NCBI GenBank assembly: GCA_965215295.1
Contig: OZ244045.1
Coordinates: 2,356,001-2,420,000 of the forward strand
DNA length: 64,000 nucleotides
Origin: HK1 sp965215295
Lineage (GTDB): Bacteria; Pseudomonadota; Gammaproteobacteria; HK1
Reading direction: 5' to 3'
In this document: piece by piece, positions 15,902 to 24,067 of the stretch
How positions within the stretch are numbered: the stretch's first letter is position 1
How the letters are laid out: every line of letters starts with the position of its first letter
Program-made: the position numbers and the translations under genes
Notes under the pieces: model-generated
Databases searched by the model: none
Told to the model about the DNA's origin: nothing
Seen by the model: the letters and a program-made list of their open reading frames with translations, nothing else

Positions 15902-16677
15902 CAGGTCCGCACATCGATACCGCGCCGGGCCAGGCACCGCTTCGCATCGGCGATGGTGTACTCCCCGAAGTGGAAGATGCTCGCCGCGAGCACCGCGTCG
16001 GCGCCGCCTTCGACGATCCCGTCGGCAAGGTGGTCCAGAGTGCCGACGCCGCCCGAGGCGATGACCGGGACCGGCACCGCGGCGCAGACCGCGTCGGTCA
16101 ACGCCAGATCGAACCCGTCGCGCGTGCCGTCGCGGTCCATGCTGGTCAGCAGGATCTCGCCGGCGCCGAGCCCGGTCATGCGTTCGCACCAGGCGACGGC
16201 GTCGATCCCCGTGGGCCGCCGTCCGCCGTGGGTGAACACCTCCCATCGCGGGGAGCCGTCGGCTCCGGCCTCCACCTGCTTCGCATCGACCGCGACCACG
16301 ATGCACTGCGCTCCGAAACGCGCCGCGGCCCGGGCGACGAACTCCGGCTCGAAGACCGCCGCGGTGTTGATCGACACCTTGTCGGCGCCCGCGTTGAGCA
16401 GCCGCCGGATGTCGTCGATGGTGCGCACGCCGCCGCCGACGGTGAGCGGGATGAATACCTCGGCCGCCACGGACTCGACCACCGCGACCATGGTGTCGCG
16501 TTCATCGGACGACGCCGTGATGTCGAGGAAGCAGAGCTCGTCGGCGCCCTGCTCGTCGTAGCGCCGCGCAGCCTCCACGGGGTCTCCGGCGTCGCGGATG
16601 TCGACGAACTTCACGCCCTTGACGACCCGCCCCGCGTCGATGTCGAGGCAGGGGATGATGCGCTTGGCGAGCGCCAC
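15901..16677 (-). CDS. hisF: Imidazole glycerol phosphate synthase cyclase subunit
   Basis: Cyclase half of the HisH/HisF enzyme of histidine synthesis; turns PRFAR plus ammonia into imidazole glycerol phosphate and AICAR. 258 residues in a TIM barrel. Visible are LAKRIIPCLDIDAGRVVKGV with the first catalytic Asp, FLDITASSDERDT, LTVGGGVRTIDDI, DKVSINTAAV, LLTSMDRDGTRDGFD with the second Asp, and VIASGGVGTLDHL. GTG start four bases after the hisA stop, so the two are one transcript. No hisH or hisI is present in this window. Confidence 0.93.
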   Translation of the reverse strand: MALAKRIIPCLDIDAGRVVKGVKFVDIRDAGDPVEAARRYDEQGADELCFLDITASSDERDTMVAVVESVAAEVFIPLTVGGGVRTIDDIRRLLNAGADKVSINTAAVFEPEFVARAAARFGAQCIVVAVDAKQVEAGADGSPRWEVFTHGGRRPTGIDAVAWCERMTGLGAGEILLTSMDRDGTRDGFDLALTDAVCAAVPVPVIASGGVGTLDHLADGIVEGGADAVLAASIFHFGEYTIADAKRCLARRGIDVRT

Positions 16678-16681
16678 TGTC

Positions 16682-17443
16682 TCAGGGACCGGGGAGGCCG
16701 GGGAGGCCGGGGGCCAGCTCGTCGGCCAGCTTCTGCGCCTCGGCGAAATCCAGGGTGCCCTCGTAGAGCGCACGCCCCGTGATCGCCCCCGCCACGCCTT
16801 CGTCGGCGACCGCGCACAGCGCGCGAATGTCGTCGAGGTCCCGGATCCCCCCGGAAGCGATGACCGGCACCGACACCGCCCGCGCAAGGGCGGCCGTCGC
16901 CTCGACGTTCACCCCGCTCATCATTCCGTCGCGGGAGATGTCGGTGAAGACGAACGCCTCCACCCCGTCGCGCTCGAACTGCCGGGCGAGATCGAAGAGT
17001 TCGTGGTGGGACAGCTTCGACCAGCCGTCCACGGCGAGCCGTCCATCCCTGGCATCGAGGCCGACGATGACGTGGGCGGGAAATTCGGCGCACAGGTCGG
17101 CGACGAAGTGCGGCGTCGAAATCGCCCTGGTTCCGAGAATGACGAACCGGACGCCGGCCTGGACGTATGCCTCGACCGTCTCCTCGTCACGGATGCCGCC
17201 CCCGACCTGGACCGGGACATCGGGGTGGGTCTCGACGATTTCCCGGATGACCCCGGCGTTCTTCGGCTCGCCGGCGAACGCCCCGTCGAGGTCGACGACG
17301 TGCAGCCGGCGGGCGCCGGCCTCGACCCAGCGCCCGGCCATCGCAACCGGGTCGTCGGAGAACACCGTCGCGGTGTCCATGCGCCCTTCGCGCAGGCGCA
17401 CGCACTTGCGATCCTTGATGTCGATGGCGGGAACGAGAAGCAT
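16682..17443 (-). CDS. hisA: ProFAR isomerase (HisA)
   Basis: 1-(5-phosphoribosyl)-5-[(5-phosphoribosylamino)methylideneamino]imidazole-4-carboxamide isomerase, the step just before HisF. 253 residues, TIM barrel with pseudo-twofold symmetry: LVPAIDIKDRKCVRLREGRM (catalytic Asp at residue 8), VQVGGGIRDEETVEAY, VFTDISRDGMMSGVN (second catalytic Asp) and VIASGGIRDLDDI. The C-terminus ends in a short proline/glycine stretch, LAPGLPGLPGP, encoded by repeated GGGGAGGCC-like triplets, a small expansion at the 3' end. Confidence 0.93.
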   Translation of the reverse strand: MLLVPAIDIKDRKCVRLREGRMDTATVFSDDPVAMAGRWVEAGARRLHVVDLDGAFAGEPKNAGVIREIVETHPDVPVQVGGGIRDEETVEAYVQAGVRFVILGTRAISTPHFVADLCAEFPAHVIVGLDARDGRLAVDGWSKLSHHELFDLARQFERDGVEAFVFTDISRDGMMSGVNVEATAALARAVSVPVIASGGIRDLDDIRALCAVADEGVAGAITGRALYEGTLDFAEAQKLADELAPGLPGLPGP

Positions 17444-17551
17444 CTGGCTCGTGTCGCCCGCGGCAGCGAGCGCACTCCCGGCGTCAGGCCGCTCTCTTCC
17501 CCCGAATACTAATCAGGCGCCCCGGAAAGTGCCAGACGCGGGCCCGGGCGC

Positions 17552-17694
17552 CAGCAATTCTCATTTTGCTCGTCGGGTCCCGCGGCAGGACCGGCACGAC
17601 CGTCGATCTGCCCCCGATCTGCCCCGGATCGAGTCGCAAGGAGAAGACGGCTTGCGGCTCAGGGTGAAGTCAGGCGCCAAAATGAGAATTGCTG
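17552..17694. repeat. Perfect 17-bp inverted repeat, MITE-like element
   Basis: CAGCAATTCTCATTTTG at 17552-17568 is repeated in perfect inverse orientation at 17678-17694, with 109 bases between. The arms are much AT-richer than the surroundings and sit in the gap between hisA and pyc. The size and terminal inverted repeats suggest a miniature inverted-repeat element or the merged ends of a lost insertion sequence. No gene inside. Confidence 0.6.
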
Positions 17695-17723
17695 CCCGGA
17701 CGCGTTCCGGAACCCGTCCTCCG

Positions 17724-20700
17724 TCACCCCTTCGCGAACTCCAGCAGGAGGTCCTTGGCCTCGACGGTCTGCCCCGCCGCCACGTGGACGGCCGCGACGA
17801 TGCCGTCGCGCTCGGCATGCAGGGCGGTCTCCATCTTCATCGCCTCGATGGTCATCAGCAGATCGCCCGCGACCACGGCCCGCCCCTCGGCAACCGCCAG
17901 CGACGCCACCACCCCCGGCATCGGCGCCGCCACGTGGCGGGGCTCCCCCGCATCCGCCTTCGGCCGCCGCACCACGGCCGCGGTCGCCTCGCGGTTCTCC
18001 ACCTTGACCGAGCGCGGCTGGCCGTTCAGCTCGTAGAACACCCGAACGCTGCCCTCCTCGTCGGTCTCGCCGATGGCGAGGCAGCGGACGACCAGGGTCA
18101 GTCCCCGGTCGAGATCGACCGACACCTCGCGCCCCGGCGGCAGCCCGTAGAAGAACACCTCGGTGGGCAGCGCCGACACCGGGCCGTACTTCTTGCGGCG
18201 CTCCACGTAGTCGACGAACACCTTCGGATAGAGGAGGAAGGAGTACAGCTCCTCCTCGGAGAGCGACCAGCCGGTCGCCGCCTCCGCCTTCGCGCGTTCG
18301 GCTTCGAGGTCGGCCGGCGCGAGCGCCGCGCCCGGACGGCCTTCGATCGGCTTCGTCCCCTTCAGGATCTTCCGCGCCAGCGGCTCGGGGAACCCTCCCG
18401 GCATCCGGCCGAGCTCGCCGCGAAACAGCCCCACCACCGATTCCGGGAAGGCGATGTCGCGGTCGGGGTCTTCGACGTCGGCGCGGACGAGGCCTCCGGA
18501 GACCATCGCCAACGCCAGATCGCCGACCACCTTGGAGGTCGGGGTCACCTTCACGATGTCGCCGAACATCCGGTTCACCTCGGCGTAGGCGCTCGCCACC
18601 TCGTGCCAGCGCTCGGCGAGGCCGAGCGCGCGCGCCTGCTCGCGGAGGTTCGTGAACTGCCCGCCCGGCATCTCGTGCAGGTAGACCTCCGAGGCCGGCG
18701 CGCGCATGTCGGTCTCGAACGCGGCGTACTGCGCGCGCACCGCCTCCCAGTAGTCCGAGAGCTCCCGGATGCGGGCGGGGTCGAGGCCGGTGTCGCGCGG
18801 CCGGCCGCGCAACGCCTCCACCACCGAGCCGAGACAGGGCTGCGAGGTGAAGCCCGAGAGGCTGTCCATCGCGAGGTCGACCGCATCGACCCCGGCCTCC
18901 ACCGCGGCCAGCACGCTGGCGGCGGCGATGCCCGACGTGTCGTGGGTGTGGAAGTGCACCGGAAGCCCGGTCTCGGCCTTGAGCGCCCGGACCAGCTCGT
19001 GCGCGGCAGCGGGCTTGGCGAGCCCCGCCATGTCCTTGACGCCGAGGACGTGGGTACCCGCGTCACGGAGCGCGCGGGCCATGCGCAGGTAGTAGTCGAG
19101 GTCGTACCGGCTGCGGCGGGAGTCGTGCAGATCGCCCGTGTAGCAGATGGCCGCCTCGCAGATCCGGCCGGTCTCCCGCACCGCATCGATCGCGACCCGC
19201 ATGTTCTCGACCGAGTTCAGCGGATCGAAGATGCGGAAGAGGTCGATCCCGGAGGCCGCGGCCCGGGCCACGAACCCCTGGACCACGTTGTCGGGATAGT
19301 TGGTGTAGCCGACTGCGTTCGAGGCGCGCAGCAGCATCTGGAGCAGGATGCCGGGGATGCGCGCGCGCAGGCGCCGGAGCCGCTCCCACGGGCACTCGCC
19401 GAGGAAGCGCAGGGCCACGTCGAACGTCGCGCCGCCCCAGCATTCGAGCGAGAACACCCCGGGGAGGTTGTGCGTGTAGGCATCCGCCACCCGCTCCATG
19501 TCGCAGGTGCGCATCCGGGTCGCGAGGAGCGACTGCGGGGCGTCGCGCATGGAGGTGTCGGTGACGAGGACGCGGACCTGGTCCCGCATCCAGTCCGCCA
19601 CCGCCTCCGGTCCGTCGGAGTCGAGCAGCGCCTTCGCCCCGCCCGTCTCCGCGGCCGGCCCCCCGGCTTCGAGCAGCACCCCGGTCCCGCTCGTCTCCGC
19701 AACCGAGCCTCCGGCGTCGAGCAACGCCCCGGTCCCGCCCGTCTCCGCGGCCGGTCTTCCCGCATCGAGCGGCGCCTTCGCCCCGGGTGCGGACGACGCC
19801 GGCCGCAGGCGGGGCGGACGCGGGTTGCGGGCATGAGCGGGCGGCGCCGGCCGGCCCTTGACCTCCGGGTGGCCGTTGACGGTGGTCTCGGCAATGTAGC
19901 GAAGGAGCCGGCTTGCCCGGTCGCGGGGACGGACGAAGGCGAGCAGCTCCGGATGGTCGTCGATGAAACGGGTGGTGACCCGCCCTTGCCGGAAGGCATC
20001 GTCGCCCACCAGCCGCTCGAGGAAGGCGATGTTGGTGGCGACCCCGCGGATCCGGAACTCCCGGAGCGCGCGCCGCATCCGGTCGATCGCGCCCGCGCGC
20101 GTCGGCGCCCACGCGGTGACCTTCTCCAGAAGCGAGTCGTAATGCCGGGTGATGACCGCCCCCGAGTAGGCGGTGCCGCCGTCGAGGCGAATGCCGAAGC
20201 CGGTCGCGCCCCGGTACGCGGTGATGCGGCCGTAGTCGGGAATGAAGCGGTCGAGCGGGTCCTCGGTGGTGATCCGGCACTGCACGGCATGGCCCCGAAG
20301 CGCGATGGCGTGCTGCGGGGGACAGGCGGCGTCCGGACCGCCCCCGATGGCGCCTCCTTCGGCGACCCGGATCTGGGCCTGCACCAGGTCCACTCCGGTG
20401 ACCTGCTCGGTGACCGTGTGCTCGACCTGGATGCGCGGGTTCACCTCGATGAAGTGGAAACGGCCGGTGTCGAGATCGTGGAGGAACTCCACCGTGCCGG
20501 CGTTGAGGTAGTCCGCCTCGCGGGCGATGGCCAGCGCGTATCCGGTCAGCTCGTCGCGCTGGTGCGGAGCGAGGCCGGGAGCCGGGGCGCACTCGACGAT
20601 CTTCTGGTTGCGCCGCTGCACCGAGCAGTCCCGCTCGAAGAGATGGACGATGCGTCCGCCGGCGTCGGCCAGCACCTGGACCTCCAGATGGCGGGCCCGC

Positions 20701-21320
20701 CCGATGAACCGCTCGAAGTAGACCTCGTCCTTGCCGAAGGCGGCGGCCGCCTCCCGCCGCGCCTCGCGCAGCGCCGCTTCGAGCCCGTCCGGGGTCTCCA
20801 CCACCCGCATGCCGCGCCCGCCCCCGCCCCAGCTCGCCTTGAGGATGCCGGGAAAACCGACCGCGCGAATCAGGCCGAGCGCGGCCTCCGGGTCCGCGGG
20901 CAGCGCCCCGGTCGCCGGCACGGTCGGGACGCCGGCCGCCTCGGCGATGGCCCGCGCGGACACCTTGTCGCCGAGGCGGCGCAGGGTGTCGGGACGGGGG
21001 CCGATGAAGGCGATCCCGGCCGTTGCGCAGGCCTGCGCGAGCTCCGGCGACTCGGAGAGGAAGCCGTAGCCGGGGTGGACGGCGTCGGACCCGGTCCCGG
21101 CCGCGACCCGCATGATCTCGTCCACCGCGAGATAGGCGGAGACCGGCCCCAGACCCTCCCCGATCCGGTAGGACTCGTCGGCCTTGGAGCGATGCAGGGA
21201 GAGGCGGTCCTCGTCGGCGAACACCGCGACCGTGGCCTTCCCCATCTCGTTGGCCGCGCGCAGCACCCGGATCGCGATCTCGCCGCGATTCGCCACCAGG
21301 ATTTTCGTGAACTCGCTCAC
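17724..21320 (-). CDS. pyc: Pyruvate carboxylase (single-chain), with repeat-expanded linker
   Basis: ATP-dependent carboxylation of pyruvate to oxaloacetate. About 1198 residues from GTG 21320 (AAGGAGG upstream), giving SEFTKILVANRGEIAIRVLR. Order: biotin carboxylase (GGGGRGMRVV ATP loop; HLFERDCSVQRRNQKIVE), carboxyltransferase (VTDTSMRDAPQSLLATRMRT; VLGVKDMAGLAKP; FHTHDTSGIAAA), then the biotinyl domain with MTIEAMKMET carrying the biotin lysine. Between the first two domains the linker holds three to four copies of a 16-residue unit (LLDAGG.AAETGGTG), not present in normal Pyc. With ppsA and the sdh/fumarase genes it forms the anaplerotic node. Confidence 0.93.
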   Translation of the reverse strand: MSEFTKILVANRGEIAIRVLRAANEMGKATVAVFADEDRLSLHRSKADESYRIGEGLGPVSAYLAVDEIMRVAAGTGSDAVHPGYGFLSESPELAQACATAGIAFIGPRPDTLRRLGDKVSARAIAEAAGVPTVPATGALPADPEAALGLIRAVGFPGILKASWGGGGRGMRVVETPDGLEAALREARREAAAAFGKDEVYFERFIGRARHLEVQVLADAGGRIVHLFERDCSVQRRNQKIVECAPAPGLAPHQRDELTGYALAIAREADYLNAGTVEFLHDLDTGRFHFIEVNPRIQVEHTVTEQVTGVDLVQAQIRVAEGGAIGGGPDAACPPQHAIALRGHAVQCRITTEDPLDRFIPDYGRITAYRGATGFGIRLDGGTAYSGAVITRHYDSLLEKVTAWAPTRAGAIDRMRRALREFRIRGVATNIAFLERLVGDDAFRQGRVTTRFIDDHPELLAFVRPRDRASRLLRYIAETTVNGHPEVKGRPAPPAHARNPRPPRLRPASSAPGAKAPLDAGRPAAETGGTGALLDAGGSVAETSGTGVLLEAGGPAAETGGAKALLDSDGPEAVADWMRDQVRVLVTDTSMRDAPQSLLATRMRTCDMERVADAYTHNLPGVFSLECWGGATFDVALRFLGECPWERLRRLRARIPGILLQMLLRASNAVGYTNYPDNVVQGFVARAAASGIDLFRIFDPLNSVENMRVAIDAVRETGRICEAAICYTGDLHDSRRSRYDLDYYLRMARALRDAGTHVLGVKDMAGLAKPAAAHELVRALKAETGLPVHFHTHDTSGIAAASVLAAVEAGVDAVDLAMDSLSGFTSQPCLGSVVEALRGRPRDTGLDPARIRELSDYWEAVRAQYAAFETDMRAPASEVYLHEMPGGQFTNLREQARALGLAERWHEVASAYAEVNRMFGDIVKVTPTSKVVGDLALAMVSGGLVRADVEDPDRDIAFPESVVGLFRGELGRMPGGFPEPLARKILKGTKPIEGRPGAALAPADLEAERAKAEAATGWSLSEEELYSFLLYPKVFVDYVERRKKYGPVSALPTEVFFYGLPPGREVSVDLDRGLTLVVRCLAIGETDEEGSVRVFYELNGQPRSVKVENREATAAVVRRPKADAGEPRHVAAPMPGVVASLAVAEGRAVVAGDLLMTIEAMKMETALHAERDGIVAAVHVAAGQTVEAKDLLLEFAKG
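19622..19786. repeat. 48-bp in-frame tandem repeat inside pyc
   Basis: Units start at 19622, 19670 and 19718, with a partial fourth at 19766. Each begins CGAGCA(G/A) and has the core 'CCCGTCTCCGCGGCCGG'. The period is 48 bases, so the frame is kept and a flexible 16-residue block is added to the linker between the biotin carboxylase and carboxyltransferase domains. Confidence 0.9.
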
Positions 21321-21419
21321 CGCCCCCTCCTTCTCGCCCCCGCGCCGAACCGGGGGACGATACACCCTCCCGGTCCCGGCGATGCGGCCGGATGGAACGC
21401 CGGCCGGCGGGGCCGAGAC

Positions 21420-22754
21420 TCAGTACGGTCCCGGCACGATGGGGCTGCCGTCGGTGAAGCGCCCGAAGCGGAAGCGCGAGAGATCGAAGCCCGGCGGGCG
21501 GCCCAGCACGAGGTCGGCGAGGATCCGGCCCACGCCGGGCCCGAGCCCGAAGCCGTGGCCGCTCATTCCGGTGCCGACGAACAGGCCGTCGAGCCCGGGC
21601 GCCTCGCAGATGTACGGCACCGCGTCGGGCGTCACGTCGATCATCCCGGCCCAGATCTCCACGATGCCCGCCTCGTGCAGCCACGGCGCCCGCCTCGGCA
21701 GCCGCTCGACCAGGCGCCGGCGGACCTCCTCCGACGGGGGCGGATCGAGGACCCGCATTTCCTCGAACGGCGTGACCTCGTCGCCGGACCAGGAAGCCTT
21801 CGCCCCCCACGCGCCGGGATAGCCGGCCGGCGGCTTGAGCTTGAGCCGCAGGTCCCTGGCCGAGAGCCTCATCAGCGGGAGGAACTTCGTGAAGTACCTG
21901 AACGACCGCGCACACACGTAGTGCTCCGCCAGGTCTCCGGTCGAGACGGTGTACCCGCCGTCCGCGCGCCGGCGGACGGTCAACCCCGGCGCGTAGACGT
22001 TCGGAATGCCGCGGTCGGGTGCGGCATGGGTGCGGGCCGCGGTGGAGCGCACGACGAGCTGCGGCAGATCGAGCCCCGCGTTCCCGGCGAAATACGTCGA
22101 CCAGGCGCCGCCGGCGAGCACGACGCGGTCGGCCCGCACCGGCCCACGCTCGGTGTGGACTCCGCAGACCCGGCCTCCGGCCGTCTCCACCGTGCGTACC
22201 GCGCAGTTCTCGGTGATGGAGACCCCCGACCGGTGCGCCGCGCGCGCGAGCGCCCGCACCGCGACGAAGGGCTCCGCCCATCCGTCGCCCGGGGTCAGCA
22301 CCCCGCCCACCCAACGTCCCTCCAGGCCGGGCACCGCGGATCGAACCTCGTCCGCCGAGAGCATGCGGGTTTCGAGCTGGTGTTCCCCCGCAATGTCGCG
22401 CCAGGCTTCGAACCTGGCGAGGTCCCGTTCGTCCTCGGCCAGGTACGCGCAGCCCGCGACGGTGAACGCGAGGTCCTTCTCACCGGTGTCCGGGGCGAAG
22501 CTCCGCCAGATCCGGTTCGACTCCATCATGATCGGCAGTTCGTCCGGGTCCCGCCCCTGCTGCCGCACCCAGCCCCAGTTGCGGCTCGACTGCTCGCCGG
22601 CAACGCGCCCCTTCTCGCACAGGGCGACCTTCGCCCCGCGCCGCGCGAGGAACCAGGCGGTCGCGGTGCCGACGATTCCCGCGCCGATCACCACGACGTC
22701 GGCGGCTTCCGGCAGCGGATCGGAGAACGCGATCGGAGTGGATTCCGTGATCAT
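21420..22754 (-). CDS. FAD-dependent amino-acid/amine oxidoreductase (DAO family)
   Basis: 444 residues. ADVVVIGAGIVGTATAWFLA is the Rossmann dinucleotide loop of D-amino-acid oxidase-like flavoproteins. It is followed by SSRNWGWVRQQGRDPDELPI and the C-terminal FAD-binding GLFVGTGMSGHGFGLGPGVG. These enzymes oxidise secondary or primary amines (glycine, sarcosine, D-amino acids), releasing imino acids and hydrogen peroxide or passing electrons on. The substrate cannot be told from the sequence. The start is the Met of MITESTPIAFSD at 22754; the frame is open much further upstream only because it runs through the 46-bp repeat array. Confidence 0.8.
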   Translation of the reverse strand: MITESTPIAFSDPLPEAADVVVIGAGIVGTATAWFLARRGAKVALCEKGRVAGEQSSRNWGWVRQQGRDPDELPIMMESNRIWRSFAPDTGEKDLAFTVAGCAYLAEDERDLARFEAWRDIAGEHQLETRMLSADEVRSAVPGLEGRWVGGVLTPGDGWAEPFVAVRALARAAHRSGVSITENCAVRTVETAGGRVCGVHTERGPVRADRVVLAGGAWSTYFAGNAGLDLPQLVVRSTAARTHAAPDRGIPNVYAPGLTVRRRADGGYTVSTGDLAEHYVCARSFRYFTKFLPLMRLSARDLRLKLKPPAGYPGAWGAKASWSGDEVTPFEEMRVLDPPPSEEVRRRLVERLPRRAPWLHEAGIVEIWAGMIDVTPDAVPYICEAPGLDGLFVGTGMSGHGFGLGPGVGRILADLVLGRPPGFDLSRFRFGRFTDGSPIVPGPY

Positions 22755-22907
22755 CGGCACGTGGCGAGTCCCCCCATGGCCGGCCGCGCGTGCGCCGGCC
22801 CGAAGCATCGCAGATATCGGGGGCGGCAGCGATACGGCCTCGCGGTCACCGCTCCCCCGGCCGACGGCCGGAGCGAGCGGTTGCGAGCCGTGCGCTCGAC
22901 CGGTGGC

Positions 22908-23205
22908 GCGACTGAGCGCGCCGCGGCGGGAGTCGCCATCGACGGCCAGCGGCGCGACTGAGCGCGCTGCGGCGGGGGTCACCATCGACGGCCGGCGGCG
23001 CGACTGAGCACGCCGCGGCGGGAGTCGCCATCGACGGCCAGCGGCGCGGCTGAGCGCGCTGCGGCGGGGGTCACCATCGACGGCCGGCGGCGCGACTGAG
23101 CACGCCGCGGCGGGAGTCGCCATCGACGGCCGGCGGCGCGACTGAGCGCGTCGCGGCGGGAGTCACCATCGACGGCCGGCGGCACGACTGAGCGCGCCGC
23201 GGCGT
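22908..23205. repeat. 46-bp tandem repeat array, six and a half copies
   Basis: Six complete units start at 22908, 22954, 23000, 23046, 23092 and 23138, with a partial seventh at 23184. The unit core is 'GCGACTGAGCGCGCCGCGGC' then 'GGGAGTCGCCATCGACGGCC'. Alternate units share the same variants (gagcAcg and gggGgtcAcc), so pairs were duplicated together. The array fills the gap between the oxidoreductase start and the yceI stop. There are no unique spacers, so it is not CRISPR. Confidence 0.95.
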
Positions 23206-23217
23206 TCGTGGCCCGGA

Positions 23218-23802
23218 CTACTGCCGGATGCCTTCGATTCCGAGCTCCAGCTCCATGGTCTCGCTGGCCGGACCGAGGTTGTAGCTGATGCCGAAGTCCT
23301 TGCGGGTCAGGGTGGTGGTGCCGATGAAGCCCACCCGGTAGCCGCCCCAGGGATCCTTGCCCTCTCCCAGCTTTTCGAGCCGGATGGAGATCGGCTTCGT
23401 CACCCCGTGCAGGGTGAGGTTGCCTTCGAGGGTGCCGCTCCGGGCGTCGCCGGTGTAGCCCGTGCTCTCGAAGGACGCGTCCGGATACGTCGCCACGTCG
23501 AGGAAGTCCGCGCTGCGCAGATGCTTGTCGCGCTCGGCGTGGTTGGTGTCCACGCTCGCCGGATCGATCGCCACCGAAATCGCGTTCGCCTGCGGATTGT
23601 CCGGGTCGTGGCTGAAACGGCCGGAGATCCGGTTGAACCGGCCGTAGAGCCAGCTATAGCCGAGGTGCTTGATCCTGAACTCGACGAACGAGTGGCCGGC
23701 GTCGATCTCGTAGTCGGCGGCCCATGCCACCGTCCCGATGCTCCCGAGAGCCAGTCCCAGGACGAGTCCGGGAAGTCCCGGCCCGCGCGTCTTCATTTTC
23801 AT
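23218..23802 (-). CDS. YceI-family periplasmic lipocalin-like protein
   Basis: 194 residues. A signal peptide (MKMKTRGPGLPGLVLGLALG, cleavage expected after ...TVAWA) precedes a YceI beta-barrel: YEIDAGHSFVEFRIKHLGYS, FSHDPDNPQANAISVAIDP, VDTNHAERDKHLRSADFLD, then LEGNLTLHGVTKPI and GFIGTTTLTRKDFGI. The family binds polyisoprenoid or amide-type lipids in the periplasm and is linked to stress or isoprenoid-quinone handling. ATG with GGAGAACG. A pair of palindromes lies immediately upstream. Confidence 0.88.
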   Translation of the reverse strand: MKMKTRGPGLPGLVLGLALGSIGTVAWAADYEIDAGHSFVEFRIKHLGYSWLYGRFNRISGRFSHDPDNPQANAISVAIDPASVDTNHAERDKHLRSADFLDVATYPDASFESTGYTGDARSGTLEGNLTLHGVTKPISIRLEKLGEGKDPWGGYRVGFIGTTTLTRKDFGISYNLGPASETMELELGIEGIRQ

Positions 23803-23816
23803 GTTGCGTTCTCCAT

Positions 23817-23852
23817 GTGGTGTGCCCTTGCAAGGTGGTGTGCCCTTGCAAG
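23817..23852. promoter_or_regulatory. Tandem palindromic sites in the yceI-maoC divergent region
   Basis: The 18-base unit GTGGTGTGCCCTTGCAAG occurs twice back to back without mismatch, each copy contributing to the 10-base palindrome CCTTGCAAGG. The sites are 15-50 bases upstream of the yceI start and inside the divergent intergenic region shared with the MaoC gene. A regulator-binding site is plausible but unproved; no regulator gene is adjacent. Confidence 0.4.
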
Positions 23853-24067
23853 GCATCGGCGAGTCCTCGGCGAGGCACGGGAATGCCCGGCCGGCGGCGC
23901 GGCGCGATATGATGGCCGGAACGCGGCCGGGTTTCCCCCACTGTTCCGGCCGCGCCCGAAGGCCCGGACGTCCGGCGGAGCATCGTACCCGGACGGGTCC
24001 GGCGGTTCCGCGGCAACGTCCACACGCATTCCCGCAACGAACCGGATCCCCGGAGTACGAGAGCGCG

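Noticed and set aside
17724..21320. Separate acetyl/propionyl-CoA carboxylase instead of pyruvate carboxylase
   Set aside because: Biotin carboxylase, a pyruvate-type carboxyltransferase (TDTSMRDAPQSL, VKDMAGL) and the biotin domain are on one chain, which is diagnostic of Pyc.
16779..22961. Very long (2060-codon) plus-strand frame opposite hisA, pyc and the oxidase
   Set aside because: Antisense shadow; biased Arg/Pro/Ala/His composition and no domain, whereas the minus-strand genes are full-length known enzymes.
22908..23205. CRISPR array
   Set aside because: The 46-bp units are contiguous with no unique spacers, and no cas genes are present.
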